A DNA stretch of 64,000 nt from Phanerodontia chrysosporium (taxonomy: Eukaryota; Basidiomycota; Agaricomycetes; Polyporales; Phanerochaetaceae), in NCBI GenBank assembly GCA_001910725.1, contig MJGA01000032.1, positions 1-64,000 on the forward strand, given 5' to 3'. Position numbers and translations under genes: made by a program. Positions 51,501 to 60,067 of this stretch are shown here, piece after piece. Numbering within the stretch: the stretch's first letter is position 1; the number at the start of each line of letters is the position of its first letter. The notes under the pieces are model-generated. The model searched no databases. It saw nothing but the letters and a program-made list of their open reading frames with translations, and was not told the DNA's origin.

Positions 51501-54500
51501 TTATATCTAAGAATCATGTAGAAATGGACCCTGCTAAAGTCACAGGCGTAACGGAGTGGCCCGTACCGACCAAGGTCAAGCACGTTCAAGCATTCCTTGG
51601 ATTCGCGAATTTCTATCGCAGGTTTATTAAAGACTTTGCGAAGATCACGAAGCCACTCACGGTACTCACCAAGAAGGATCAACCATGGGAATGGGGTCCC
51701 GACCAGCAGAAGGCGTTTGACGACCTGAAAAAGGCGTTCACTTCTGCACCAATTCTACGAATTCCGGACGACGTTAATCCGTTCAGGCTCTCTACCGACG
51801 CGAGTGACTTCGCGATCGGATCGGTTTTGTCACAACTCGACCCAAACGATAAGCTTTACCATCCGGTAGCCTTCCACTCCAAGTCACTCAATGTTCACGA
51901 AAGGAACTATGAGATATACGACAAGGAGATGTTGGCCATAATCCGCGGGTTAGAAGAGTATAGGCACTATCTAGAGGGACATCCGGAGAAATTCGAGATA
52001 TGGTCAGACCACCAGAACCTGACTTATTTCAAGCAGGCCCAGAAATTGTCTCGCCGTCAAGCTCGTTGGGCACTATACCTAACAAGATTCCATTTCACAC
52101 TACACCACAAGCCGGGTAAAACAATGGAAGCTGAAGACCCTCTGTCCAGGAGGCCAGATCATGAAGAGGGGGTAGAACTCGATAATCGCGACCATATTCT
52201 TCTGAAGCCAGAATTTTTCGCCAATCTGCTCGAAGTCTGCGCGATCGACGCCTCCCATGACGCTCCAGTAAACGACGATTTACTGCTCCAAGAGGTCAAG
52301 AAGGCTCTGTTATCCGACGAAGTCACCAAGAACTATCAATCGTTACTCAAATCAGGCCCACGCGAGTTCAAGAAACCGTTAGAGGAATGGAACTTTGAGA
52401 ATGGATTGCTACTCTTCCGGGGACATATCTACATACCGAAGGATGAGAATGAGGACTTACGACGACGAGTAGTCCAAATGCACCACGACCACCCATCAGC
52501 CGGACATCCAGGCAGATGGAAGACCTACGAACTTGTCTCCCGAAACTATTGGTGGCCGGGAATGTCTGTCTTCGTCAAGAAATACGTCACAGGTTGCGAC
52601 ACGTGTCAGCGAATGAAGAATCGCACACAGCAGACCTACGGACAACTCATGCCCAACAAGGTACCTAACGGACCTTGGGAAGTTATTACCATCGACTTGA
52701 TTACTCAGTTGATGCCGTCAAGAGGAAAGGATGCCATCCTCGTCGTTGTATGCCGACTCACCAAGAGAGCACGTTTCTTCGCGATAACGAACAAATTCTC
52801 TGCTAAAGACCTCGCAAAGATCCTGATGGATAGAATTTACCCTATCCACGGATTACCTTTGCAGATAATCTCAGACAGAGGAACTCAATTCGCGGCTGAA
52901 CTCTTTCAAGAATGGTGTAAGCTACTCGGTATCGAGTCAGCGATGTCAACGGCATACCACCCTCAGACAGACGGTCAAACAGAACGAGTAAATCAAGTTC
53001 TAGAACAGTACCTACGCTGCTTCGCTGATAATGTCAATCACGAAGACTGGGTTGATTATCTGCCCACCGCAGAATTTGCCTACAACAATGCAGCACACGA
53101 AAGTACAAAGGACACGCCGTTCTTTCTAGAATATGGTAGACACCCACGGGCAGGACCAACTCTCGACAAGCAAGCCAAAAGCAAAGACTTGAACGAGATA
53201 TTCAGACTTAGACAAGACGCCCAAGACAAGGCCAAAGCAGCCCTACAGCTAGCAGCGGATCGTATGAAGTGGTACTACGACCAGAACAAGCAAGAAGTGC
53301 CGTTTAAAGTCGGCGACAAAGTCCTGCTGAATTCAAAGGATTACCAAACCACTCAACGCACGCTGACACCGAGGTACCTAGGACCGTTCGAAATCATCGA
53401 GCAACTGTCCAAAGTAACCTTCAAGGTGAAACTGCCTCCACAATATAGGGCATATCACCCGGTGTTCCACGCTAGTAAATTAATCCCCTATTCTACACCC
53501 TCCATCGTCGGCCAACGAGCCGCACCGCCAGAGCCAGAAGTTCATGACGGAGAGCTTGAGTATGAGGTCGAGAAAATTCTCAACCACAAGACTACCGGGC
53601 GCGTCAGAAAACGAAACTGGTACATGGTTCGATGGAAGGGTTATGGGCCAGAAGAAGACAAATGGGAACCAGAGAGTAATCTGGAAGGTGCTAAAGAGAA
53701 GATCGCAGAATTTTGGCGCGTTCGGAACGAAGAAGCACCTATGGAAACAGACGGTTTAGAACTCGACGAAGAGGAAACCCTTCAAATCATTCTAGATGGT
53801 GGAAAAACACCATCCAAAAGCACTACCGAGGCAGCAGGCTGGGACCTGTATGCAGCAGAAGACGTAACAATTCCAGCAGGAGACCGCAAACTCATCAGCA
53901 CTGGCATTCACATCCGAGTTCCAACTGGAACCTATGGACGAATTGCACCGCGATCAGGACTTGCACTCAAAGGCATTCATGTCGGCGCAGGCGTTATCGA
54001 CCGGGACTACACGGGCATTGTCAAAATACTACTCCTTAACACAAGCGACAGTGACTTCACAGTCACGACTGGAGATAGGGCGGCTCAGTTGATCCTGGAG
54101 AAAATCGCCGATGCCGACATAGAAGTTGTCGAAACGCTACAGTCAACCGATCGTGGCTCAGGCGGGTTTGGATCCACTGGAAAATAAAAAGTCTTCTCTC
54201 GGGAGTTCGAATCTGAAGAGGGGGTACTGTCACAGTTTTCTAATTCCCTACGGTTTTATTCTCGTAAGCGCCCAGTAGGCGCTAGGGTTAGGGTTATGGA
54301 CTAGGGTTAGGACAGGCACGCGTCAGAACGCGGTCACGTGTTGGTCACGTGCTGGGAATGGACTCAAAGTCATGTGAGGATCTTATCTTTATCTTATCTA
54401 TGATGTAGACGCTCCGGTACAAGGGTATAGTAGATAGCCGGACCCAGGGTCCGGGTAGTGTATTCTAGAATAGCGTAGAAGGTTCCGGACACATCCGGTA

Positions 54501-56151
54501 CTCGGCTTTAGACTTCGCCGAGCCCGGAGTGTCTTGGCAAGTATCGCACCATCATCACGCCATCGTGCATGTGATGGGCAGTATCAGGGGTCTCGGGTAG
54601 TACCAGGGGTCCTCCCCTTCATGTATATATACCGGGCTCTGCTGGGCTTAAGTCCCCAGCATCATCTACCTCGTCTTTCACCCACTTCACTCGCACACTC
54701 GCAGTCAAGTCCAACCCCACCTAAGCTACTAAGGTAAGTAGCGGGGTTTACTTTGACACGAAGGCGAGTCGCGTCGGCGCTCGCGCGGTTTGCAACTTCG
54801 GTTGGCCACTGTTGCCTGCCCGGCTCCATGTGGGAGTTCGGTGCCCGCTGCGCACGGTTACAACTTCTGGTTGACCGTTGCTGTTGTCTGCCCGGCCCCG
54901 TTGGGGGCGCGGCGCCCGTCTCGCAGGCTGCGCGTATGGTCTTGCTGATTCTATGCGCTACAGATTGCCATGTGCGCACCTGGTTCTCAGGCGTGCTCCC
55001 TGGACGTCGATTCCGCGTTCTGCAACATTCCAATTCACCCCAACCACAAGCCGTGGTTGGTTATACAGGTCGAGGATGGCCTTTTCTACATTGACCACGT
55101 ATACCCGTTCGGCATAGCGTCCGGCTGCGGCCTTCAGGGCTGCATCATGGATGTGATTGTCGATATCCTCGCGGTGCGTGGAATCCGCCTGACGAAGAAG
55201 TGGGTCGATGACCTCTCGAACGTGCGCGAACCCGTTGGGGTCGACGCGAACGGGGCATGGGTCTACTCACATGGTGTGCAGGACATCTTCGATGAGACTG
55301 CCCCCCTCGGAGTGCCCTGGAAGGCAGCAAAGTGCTACGATTATGCCTTCACCATCACATACCTCGGTTTTCTCTGGGACTTGCCTGCGCGCACTGTCTC
55401 GCTGCCGGAGGGGAAGCGCGCCAAATACGTCGCCAAGCTCGAGGGCCTGTTGGCTATTGTAGCCTCGGGAACGCAGGTCTCGTATGGCGATGCCATGTCA
55501 GTAAACGGAACGCTCTCGCACATCGCATTCGTGTACCCCCAGGGTCGGGCGTACCTCACAACCTTGTCGGCGTTCACGGCCAAGTTTCCCAACCGGTTCG
55601 CTCTTCGAAGGCCTCCACACTCGCTAGCTGGTGACTTGCGCTGGTGGCTGGATGTTCTGCGCACCCCTGGAGTCTATCGCTCACTCACACTGCATGGTGC
55701 GCTGCAAGACCTTGGCATCTCGGTCGACGCCTCCACGAGCTGGGGCGTCGGCGTCGTCATCGGAGGTGCAGTGGACGCGTGGCGCCTGCGCGAGGGTTGG
55801 AAGACTGAGCGCAGAGACATCGGGTGGGCTGAGATGGTAGTGGTCGAGCTCGCGGTGCGCCACGTTGAGTGCATGGGCCTGCGCAACTGCAACGTGCTAA
55901 TCCTCAGCGACAACATGGGCGTCGTGGGCGCGTTCACTCGAGGTCGCAGTCGAAACCACCAGGTTAACGCGTCCATTCGCCGGGCGGAGGTCGTCGCCAT
56001 GTCTCTCAACATACAGTTCATTGTCAACTACGTTTTGACTGACGCCAACGTCGCGAACCCGGTTTCACGCGGTAAATCGGACCCTTCGGCGGCTCGCCTG
56101 CCTCCCATTGCCCTCCCAGAGGAGCTTACACCTTTTCTTGACCATGCCTAG
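45550..56151 (+). CDS. Ngaro-type RT-RNase H, with a gypsy element in an apparent intron
   Basis: The 5' part (to 45997) is in the -1/+2 frame after gag: YASDPKHLAFIKDYAAEQ, SPLSVIDKAGAKGKFCLVQN, WGTAA.FAEI. At 45998 there is GTGAGT. The frame resumes at 54964 after a CTACAG acceptor: CAPGSQACSLDVDSAFCNIP, FGIASGCG, KWVDDLSN (RT, VDD), then RNase H (LGISVDASTSWGVGVVIGG; ILSDNMGVVGAFTRG) to TAG at 56149-56151. The join is in phase and restores the conserved RT start. Minus the gypsy element, the intron would be about 375 nt. The start codon is unclear; gag-to-RT needs a frameshift or splice. Confidence 0.8.
46170..46701 (+). repeat. 5' LTR of complete dUTPase gypsy element
   Basis: 532 bp, TGTCA...TGACA ends. 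Near the start are telomere-like repeats (TAGGGGTTAGGGTTATGG, then CTAGGGTTAGG), then GTCACGTGTTGGTCACGTG. TATATATA at 46567-46574 with predicted RNA start at 46601. Confidence 0.96.
46704..46714 (+). other. Self-priming site of complete dUTPase gypsy element
   Basis: TAGATGATGCT, two bases after the LTR, is the exact reverse complement of AGCATCATCTA at 46601-46611, 34 nt after the TATA box. Same geometry as 1363-1373 with different sequence, so the pairing is conserved while the bases are not. Confidence 0.85.
46715..47551 (+). other. Leader of complete dUTPase gypsy element
   Basis: No long frame. Contains the 23-bp block with GTAAGT (47184-47206) shared with the other family, and four copies of ACCTGTAA[A/T]AGG at 46854, 46903, 47007 and 47513. 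A CACACAG acceptor-like end sits at 47545-47551, directly before the ORF0 ATG. Several upstream ATGs are present, unlike the other family. Confidence 0.6.
47552..48337 (+). CDS. ORF0 of complete dUTPase gypsy element
   Basis: 261 codons from ATG to TAA. Highly charged and helical: RISLRKETQEKVYEEVKEKL, KRLEDRISNPAPSLLSRL, then HYRWITRDLKKIKYVSFENF near the end. It matches the ORF0 of the 761-7842 element in both blocks and in position between LTR and gag. No catalytic motif seen. ORF0 retained in two diverged families argues for function, perhaps RNA or particle related; that is a guess. Confidence 0.75.
   Translation: MKFYNKTIIARNAAAPYPSLAERISLRKETQEKVYEEVKEKLAEIERPKQREKYLLQRERNRRTVTHPVPKAEQDRINEEFEERLWALEQASRLIMEMKARKRLEDRISNPAPSLLSRLGPPQHLSQEEVEETYGNDGDMQGKVPKEAGRMQKSHIIDRTKEMMNLFNAVNLRLVPLSDHLVDIDKVDKELGDEVSKLLVDFEDLYDHFDENKGRKKLKGKHYRWITRDLKKIKYVSFENFSTRYVEIARELVALNISFEY
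48338..48470 (+). other. Spacer between ORF0 and gag
   Basis: 133 nt with two partial repeats of the leader motif (ACCTGTAA at 48342; ACTGTAAAAG at about 48419). No frame. Confidence 0.5.
48471..50036 (+). CDS. gag: Gag of complete dUTPase gypsy element
   Basis: 521 codons. N-terminal region, helical/coiled segment (LEKVDEVREELVETQKITYV), capsid-like domain (FEEWKNLVELWNSTQGITTD; ATKDLEKLLNDKSALQKDII), lysine/glycine linker, and a zinc-binding candidate CAICTELKKFARAKTHVTSDC with unusual spacing instead of a standard CCHC. Coiled acidic C-terminus ending VDFLNDL. The pol frame is -1 and open across the stop (50034-50036). GGATTTTCT at 50015-50023 matches the same place in the other family. 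Confidence 0.92.
   Translation: MADADQIAQINWTEINLSSDNIQLSHETTVQAISSVAAPEEISQNQRIFIQESIYAGVVEASRQNEAHVRHLFDGFLNIFNGAMTTILEKVDEVREELVETQKITYVQEAALESVKGVADNAIKQLNALPAGIGSGGGAPARPKSAQPPLFSGEKNTTKFEEWKNLVELWNSTQGITTDKQRIVNALSLLREPALKLMQPLLDKNARGEDMGSVDSFWASLQTVYGQKDVTRMATKDLEKLLNDKSALQKDIIDYSVRFKVLLDNSSKPFTDAHMINKLYDNVEEKLGIFVLGRGRSSWPTTASEFMTYLVEAYKELYPDRAATHIFSKGNSHGSGSTPDPNAMDISAAQTGKGKGKGKQQANSQEAKKVSTPCAICTELKKFARAKTHVTSDCFSLKDQKPQQSSGNNNNGKASSSSGGSNNQGKGKNAAAIAAKKNSFNQAKARMAELEKEIAGLEADDEVVINAAHIHEWTEEDEKELKQTPPQEPVDEREARRARMKARAAKYAKSSDRKVDFLNDL
50036..54187 (+). CDS. pol: Pol of complete dUTPase gypsy element: PR-RT-RH-IN-chromodomain-dUTPase
   Basis: 1,383 codons with no ATG near the start, as expected for a frameshift product. 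Protease (ALVDSGATTSF, about 60), RT (LRPCMDYRPLNGITKKNRYP; VYLDDILIFG, about 440), RNase H (LSTDASDFAIGSVLSQ), HHCC (HHDHPSAGHPGRW ... CDTCQ, about 815-860), integrase core (ISDRGTQFAAELF; HPQTDGQTERVNQ), GPF module, chromodomain (YEVEKILNHKTTG ... VRWKGYGPEEDKWEP, about 1171-1226), dUTPase (AAGWDLYAAED, APRSGLALKG, GAGVIDRDYTG, GDRAAQL, RGSGGFGSTG). All key residues are visible, so it looks functional. The dUTPase ends the polyprotein, after the chromodomain. Confidence 0.95.
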   Translation: MDPCVLQVNNADHVPTAESTLDVDRVIDIDVLNVSRNKSLSFKLPITLWVYGKKAQAEALVDSGATTSFINHSFVEKNNLVTIKLANPYEVKNADGTINKAGRITHALRAYLEIGTHKHTQYLLVTDLHDKDMYIGYKFLHRHNPEIDWAKGNWEFTRCPESCKVSSMAQKVQALDIEIGNDEELAELEPEQPWESSLDDIGEEDIPHHINWVDFSNPEERTQAEAVADILEKDDDDTVDTSQWKSQVPSWVHKFESVFSKTKSERMPTHKPWDHAIEFEEGAKLPPIGKVYPLDQRQRSSFDEWIREERRKGYIEESKSPIAASFFFVKKADGSLRPCMDYRPLNGITKKNRYPIPRIADLIDALSQASIFTKIDLRWGYNNVRIKEGDEWKTAFVTKDGLFQAKVMYFGFANAPATFQNMMNNIFEDLIRQGKVMVYLDDILIFGNDREEHRKIVHEVLQRLEDNDLFAKAEKCLFEKDKLAYLGMIISKNHVEMDPAKVTGVTEWPVPTKVKHVQAFLGFANFYRRFIKDFAKITKPLTVLTKKDQPWEWGPDQQKAFDDLKKAFTSAPILRIPDDVNPFRLSTDASDFAIGSVLSQLDPNDKLYHPVAFHSKSLNVHERNYEIYDKEMLAIIRGLEEYRHYLEGHPEKFEIWSDHQNLTYFKQAQKLSRRQARWALYLTRFHFTLHHKPGKTMEAEDPLSRRPDHEEGVELDNRDHILLKPEFFANLLEVCAIDASHDAPVNDDLLLQEVKKALLSDEVTKNYQSLLKSGPREFKKPLEEWNFENGLLLFRGHIYIPKDENEDLRRRVVQMHHDHPSAGHPGRWKTYELVSRNYWWPGMSVFVKKYVTGCDTCQRMKNRTQQTYGQLMPNKVPNGPWEVITIDLITQLMPSRGKDAILVVVCRLTKRARFFAITNKFSAKDLAKILMDRIYPIHGLPLQIISDRGTQFAAELFQEWCKLLGIESAMSTAYHPQTDGQTERVNQVLEQYLRCFADNVNHEDWVDYLPTAEFAYNNAAHESTKDTPFFLEYGRHPRAGPTLDKQAKSKDLNEIFRLRQDAQDKAKAALQLAADRMKWYYDQNKQEVPFKVGDKVLLNSKDYQTTQRTLTPRYLGPFEIIEQLSKVTFKVKLPPQYRAYHPVFHASKLIPYSTPSIVGQRAAPPEPEVHDGELEYEVEKILNHKTTGRVRKRNWYMVRWKGYGPEEDKWEPESNLEGAKEKIAEFWRVRNEEAPMETDGLELDEEETLQIILDGGKTPSKSTTEAAGWDLYAAEDVTIPAGDRKLISTGIHIRVPTGTYGRIAPRSGLALKGIHVGAGVIDRDYTGIVKILLLNTSDSDFTVTTGDRAAQLILEKIADADIEVVETLQSTDRGSGGFGSTGK
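54215..54227 (+). other. Polypurine tract of complete dUTPase gypsy element
   Basis: GAAGAGGGGGTAC directly before the 3' LTR. Confidence 0.75.
54228..54758 (+). repeat. 3' LTR of complete dUTPase gypsy element
   Basis: 531 bp, followed by the CGAAG duplication. Telomere-like and CACGTG motifs as in the 5' copy. Confidence 0.96.
54759..54963 (+). other. Ngaro intron remainder with imperfect tandem duplication
   Basis: After the CGAAG copy, two imperfect copies of about 70 bp (GGTTTGCAACTTCGGTTGGC ... and GGTTACAACTTCTGGTTGAC ...), then the CTACAG acceptor. No coding similarity. Confidence 0.5.
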
Positions 56152-57471
56152 GGACATCAGCGTCCTGCCCACGCCCGCACGTGCGGGCGTGCTCTCTGGA
56201 GGAGGGACGCAGTTTGCGTCTCTACCGCGACCTCCAGGGCAGCGTATTCCCCGGAAGGCGAAGCCTTCATCCGCTATCAAAGCTTCCACATACCGGCCTC
56301 ACGTCTGCGCCGAGGACCGCCTCGGCGCATGGACCAGTCCTTTCAGCCTTCGATTCCATTCCGAACTCAACAACCAACTTTCTGCCGAAGCGAGCGTCAC
56401 GCTCACCCAGGTGATGCTCTCCTCACTCGAACTGGGCACGAGGAAGAACTACGGTGCTGGCCTACTGCGGTTCACGCATTTCTGCGATCACCATGACATC
56501 GACGAGAAAGCTCGCATGCCGGCCTCCGATGCGCTTTTGGCCGCGTTCGTCGCGCGGTGGCTCGGCGCAGTCAGCCGATCCACGATAGACATGTGGATAG
56601 CGGGCCTGACCTTCTGGCATGCCCTTCACGGTGCCCGTTGGAATGGTGACCGCATGCTGCACGCCGTCTGTAAGGCGGCTCTGAAGCATCAGCCGACACC
56701 TAAAGAGAAGCGTCCACCGGTCACCATCCAACACATGTACGCCCTTCGGGAGGGCCTCGACCTGACGTCGTTGCTTGACTCCTCTGTGTATGGGTCGGCA
56801 TGTGCAGCCTTTTGGGGCGCTCGGCGGTATGTCCTTACGGCGCCGCCCTGGCTGTGCTTACTGACCCCCTCTCGGGCAGCCTTGGCGAGCTGATGCCGCC
56901 GACGCCGAACGCTTTTGACCCTTCCAGGCATGTCACCAAGGGCGCCGACCTCAAGTACAAAATGCTGCCAGCCTGCAGCGAGTTTGCGACCCTCCCTGTG
57001 CCATTCACGAAGACCACTACCACACGGGGGGCTCTTCTGACCTTCCCCGCGGTTGACGACCACACGGCTCCGGTGCCGGCAATCAAGCATCACCGGCAGG
57101 TGAATGCCAGCGTCCCGGACGACACCCCGTTTTTCGCGTACGCGACGAACGAGGACCCGCGCGGGTGGGCACCGATGAACCGCGAGTGGTTCATGGCTCG
57201 GTGCAATGAAGTATGGGCGGCGGCGGGGCTGCAGACCCTTACCGGACACTCATTCCGCATAGGGGGGGCGACGGAGCTGCTCCTACGCGGCGTCCCGCCA
57301 GAGATTGTGCAGATCCTTGGAGGCTGGAAGTCTCAGGCCTTCTTAGAATATTGGCGCAGCATCGATGACATTCTCCCCCTGTTCATTTCAAACTCCTTCA
57401 CAGCTTCCCGTTTGCAGCTTCTTAGGGACTCTATGACGCGCTACGAAGCACGGTTTCGTTCAAATTCTTGA
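56144..57471 (+). CDS. Tyrosine recombinase of Ngaro-type element
   Basis: Exons 56144-56826 and 56880-57471 (53-nt intron, GTATGT, CTGAC, GGCAG) join to 424 codons. The ATG overlaps the RT stop (ATGCCTAG). N-terminal core-binding-like helices (SSLELGTRKNYGAGLLRFTHFC; LAAFVARWLGAVSRSTIDMW), then the catalytic domain with the first arginine near the splice join (FWGARRLGELM), HxxR in GHSFRIGGATELLL, and a tyrosine candidate in WKSQAFLEYWR. This enzyme would insert a circular cDNA without target duplication. Open throughout, the best-preserved part of the element. Confidence 0.88.
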
Positions 57472-58479
57472 TAGCACGCGTAGGCCGCACGAACAGTGTC
57501 TTTTTCTCTCTCTCTAGATGACTTATTTGCGCATGACTGCTTTGGTATTCTACGCTCCCGATTGGTGTCTAATGATATGCACATTGTCTCCCTGCGTGCC
57601 CATCGTCCTTGGTGCCGGATTGGCGGCTGGAGTCTCGCGGCGCCCGCGGTGGTGTAGCCGTGAGTCGACGCTAGCGTCGACATCGACTTGGTCGTTGACT
57701 CACGACTGTGGTGGCTCCGCTCATGGTGGTGAGTCGTTTCGGCAACGCCCTGCCAGCGTATCACGCTCGAGCGGTATTTTGGCCTGTTGAAAGCTGCTCG
57801 ATTGTCGGCCTCTGCAGAAACGTCGGTGGGGACGCCCCCCGCCGCCCCGCGCGCGTCCCATACACGGCTAGGGTGCGCATCGGTCCCGACAATCGAGCCG
57901 CACCCTCTCGCGGGCAGCCGCCGCAGTTCGCGAGCTGGCCCCCGGCCGAAATCCGCCTTCCGGCACTAAAGGACTGAGATTAAGCATGCTAACGCGAAAT
58001 GAGAATTAGAATAACAGCCCTACTCACCTGCGCTGCGACTCCCTGCCGTTAAAAAATTACCACTTACCTGGTACAAGAGGAGCAGCGCATTTCCCGGCAC
58101 CGAGAGCAAAGCTCCGAGCTTAGGAAGCGCTGACGAACCCAGGCCAGAGGGCGCCTAACTGTGTGCCAAAGGTCCCTTTGCCCCTAACCCTAGCTCAATA
58201 TGGCCCTGGCAAGCTGACACTTCCACTGTGAGCAGTATGCAGTTCATTAAGGGGCCTCAGGCAATTTTGACAGTGTAAATAGCAGCCTTTTATTTCTATC
58301 AGCATTCTATTGAGCATAAGAATGATTATTTAGTCAAAGCGGGCGGTGAGCGTGGGCGCCAAGCATGGGCCTTGTGGCGTCCATCAGGCACCAAGCGCTC
58401 CCACGTGCTCCTCGTCATCGCGCGTGCCACCGTTCTCCAGCTCTCCCCACAGCCACCTCTTCCTTCCACAACCACCAAA
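57472..58479. other. Probable 3' end of Ngaro-type element and host spacer
   Basis: No gene. Holds a perfect 16-bp palindrome TCGACGCTAGCGTCGA (57665-57680), flanking GTGAGTC/GACTCAC arms, and a 13-bp inverted repeat GCTCGATTGTCGG (57796-57808) with CCGACAATCGAGC (57886-57898). Such structures could belong to element termini. A CCCCTAACCCTAGC stretch near 58186 is telomere-like, perhaps an LTR relic. Confidence 0.45.
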
Positions 58480-58536
58480 GTAAGCTGTCCTGCATCTTCC
58501 GCCCTGCTAACGACCACTGAGACCTCGTATGCCCAG
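58480..58536 (+). other. 5'-UTR intron of coiled-coil gene
   Basis: 57 nt, GTAAGC ... GCTAAC ... CCCAG, upstream of the ATG at 58555. Confidence 0.5.
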
Positions 58537-58554
58537 CGCCCACGCCGGCAGACG

Positions 58555-59169
58555 ATGAGCGGCGTCCCCAACTCGGAGCCCGTGCCGCCTCCTGCCGACT
58601 GGGAGGCGACGCTGCAGCAGCTCCGCCACACCAACGACGAGCTCCAGCGCCGCCGCCTCGACGCGGAAAAGGACCGCGAGCTCTTTCGCGATCTCTACAA
58701 CAAGGCCTCGGCGCACGCCGGCGAGGTCTCCCGCGAGAACGCCGCGCTGCTCGAGCGCGCAGAGCTCGCCGAGACGCGTCTCCGCGACGGCCTCGCGATG
58801 GTGCGCGGCACGTACGAGGAGCGCGTGCGCGCACTGAAGGAGGAGGTCGACCAGCTCGCCGCGCTCAACAAGATCCTCGTCGCGAAGGACATCCGGACCA
58901 ACGGAGACGACATCCGGCGCCGCGCCGCCGAGGAAGAGAGCCTCCGCGTCGAGAACCAGAAGCTTCGTGCGGAGCTGGCGGAGCTGAGGCTCGACTACCG
59001 GCGCATGGAGCGCCTCCTCGAGCAGCTTGGCGAAAAAGAGCTGGAGCAACTCAGCGAGCAGGAGGAAGAGATCAAGCAGCAGCTCGAGACGCCGCCTGCC
59101 TCTGCACAAACGAGTACGATCTCAGAAACAGTCGCCGTGAAGGCAGAGGCGAGCGTCGTTGCATCATAG
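58555..59169 (+). CDS. Coiled-coil / leucine-zipper protein
   Basis: 204 codons, single coding exon. After a short Pro-rich start (MSGVPNSEPVPPPADW) almost the whole protein is coiled coil (LRHTNDELQRRRLDAEKDRE, RAELAELRLDYRRMERLLEQ), then a Ser/Thr/Ala tail. No basic DNA-binding region before the zipper, so it is more likely a scaffold or dimeriser than bZIP. Not recognised further. Very GC-rich with strongly biased third positions, as in expressed host genes. Confidence 0.7.
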   Translation: MSGVPNSEPVPPPADWEATLQQLRHTNDELQRRRLDAEKDRELFRDLYNKASAHAGEVSRENAALLERAELAETRLRDGLAMVRGTYEERVRALKEEVDQLAALNKILVAKDIRTNGDDIRRRAAEEESLRVENQKLRAELAELRLDYRRMERLLEQLGEKELEQLSEQEEEIKQQLETPPASAQTSTISETVAVKAEASVVAS

Positions 59170-60067
59170 CATTCCCACGGTAAGTGGACTCAACTTTGAT
59201 CTTGCACCCGACTGAGATAGGCTAGGTTACCCGGGGTTCCCATGCGTCCTATCTTGTTTAATGAGAACTTTTCGTGTCTGAGGTTGCTCATACCCACGAA
59301 TATGAAGGCGTGATGCACTTCGGCTGATGCCATGAGGACCTGCGATGTCCTGTAACAAGCCTCACGACGTCAGATAAAGCTGTACCAACCAGAATCGTCC
59401 CTAAGCTTGGGCATTAACTGCACTCCCCGACATCTGCGCTGTCTGATGCCCTGGCGAGGTTGAATGGAGCATGGGTGGCTGCTGACTAGGGCATGAACAC
59501 CACACCTTCCAAAACGGGACATGTTCATCGTTTTGCGATGATGACGTAGTCGGCTTGACAGCGCGATATCGCCTTCGCCTTGTCGTCGAACAACGCGCTC
59601 TCCATGCCAGACGGCATCCCCAGGGCTGCTTTGCTAGTTTTGCGCAAGTTCGTCTTCCTTGGACTTCGACTGGCTGCCTAACCTCTGACTGCGCGTACTA
59701 GCGCGCTGTGTGGAATTTGCTTTTTCACGCCTCGACCTACCTCAATCGCACCGCGGAATACCCACTGGTACAGGACCCGGCGTTTGCAGCAGGTTTTCTT
59801 TCCTCGCATCGATCCTCACGAAGACCACGGCGTTTGCGCGCACAAAACAAAGCAAGCACGAGCCGCGCACGGTCCCTGCAGCTGAAAGGCCGTCCTTTCA
59901 CGCCCGAGATGCGATGCATCCTTTGTGCGGATGATGCACGCGCTTTCTGCCGTGGGCAGCGAGTGGCCTAGGACACGCGGACACTTCATAAGGCCCGTGC
60001 GCACGCACGGCACGAGCGTATGCACCCCATGCCGCACATCTGCACCCCAGCGCACCCCAAACCCGCC
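59170..60067. other. Intergenic; right part duplicated upstream of the second paralogue
   Basis: No gene. From about 59830 to 60067 the sequence aligns with about 62150-62404. Both carry the palindrome-like TGAAAGG...CCTTTCA 168 bp before the ATG. Confidence 0.55.

Larger units (their letters stand above)
46170..54758 (+). mobile_element. Ty3/gypsy element with ORF0, chromodomain and dUTPase, apparently complete
   Basis: LTRs 46170-46701 and 54228-54758 (one indel and one substitution seen), perfect TSD CGAAG (46165-46169 and 54759-54763), and ORF0, gag and pol all open. It is the intact relative of the element at 761-7842: same LTR start (TGTCACAGTTTT), same self-priming layout and the same pol order. 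The only element in the window with every expected gypsy function readable. Confidence 0.96.
37763..57471 (+). mobile_element. Ngaro/DIRS-type tyrosine-recombinase retrotransposon, three times interrupted
   Basis: Its own sequence is 37763-38017, 44177-46169 and 54759 to about 57.5-58 kb, plus an unknown stretch left of 21500. Gene order gag, RT-RNase H, tyrosine recombinase with no integrase or protease is that of Ngaro elements, known from fungi including basidiomycetes. Removing the copia (38018-44176) and gypsy (46170-54758) insertions with one target copy each restores the coding joins, and the giant gypsy element lies just upstream. Recombinase and RT frames are open. The split direct repeats expected at the ends were not found by eye, so the boundaries are open. 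Confidence 0.85.
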
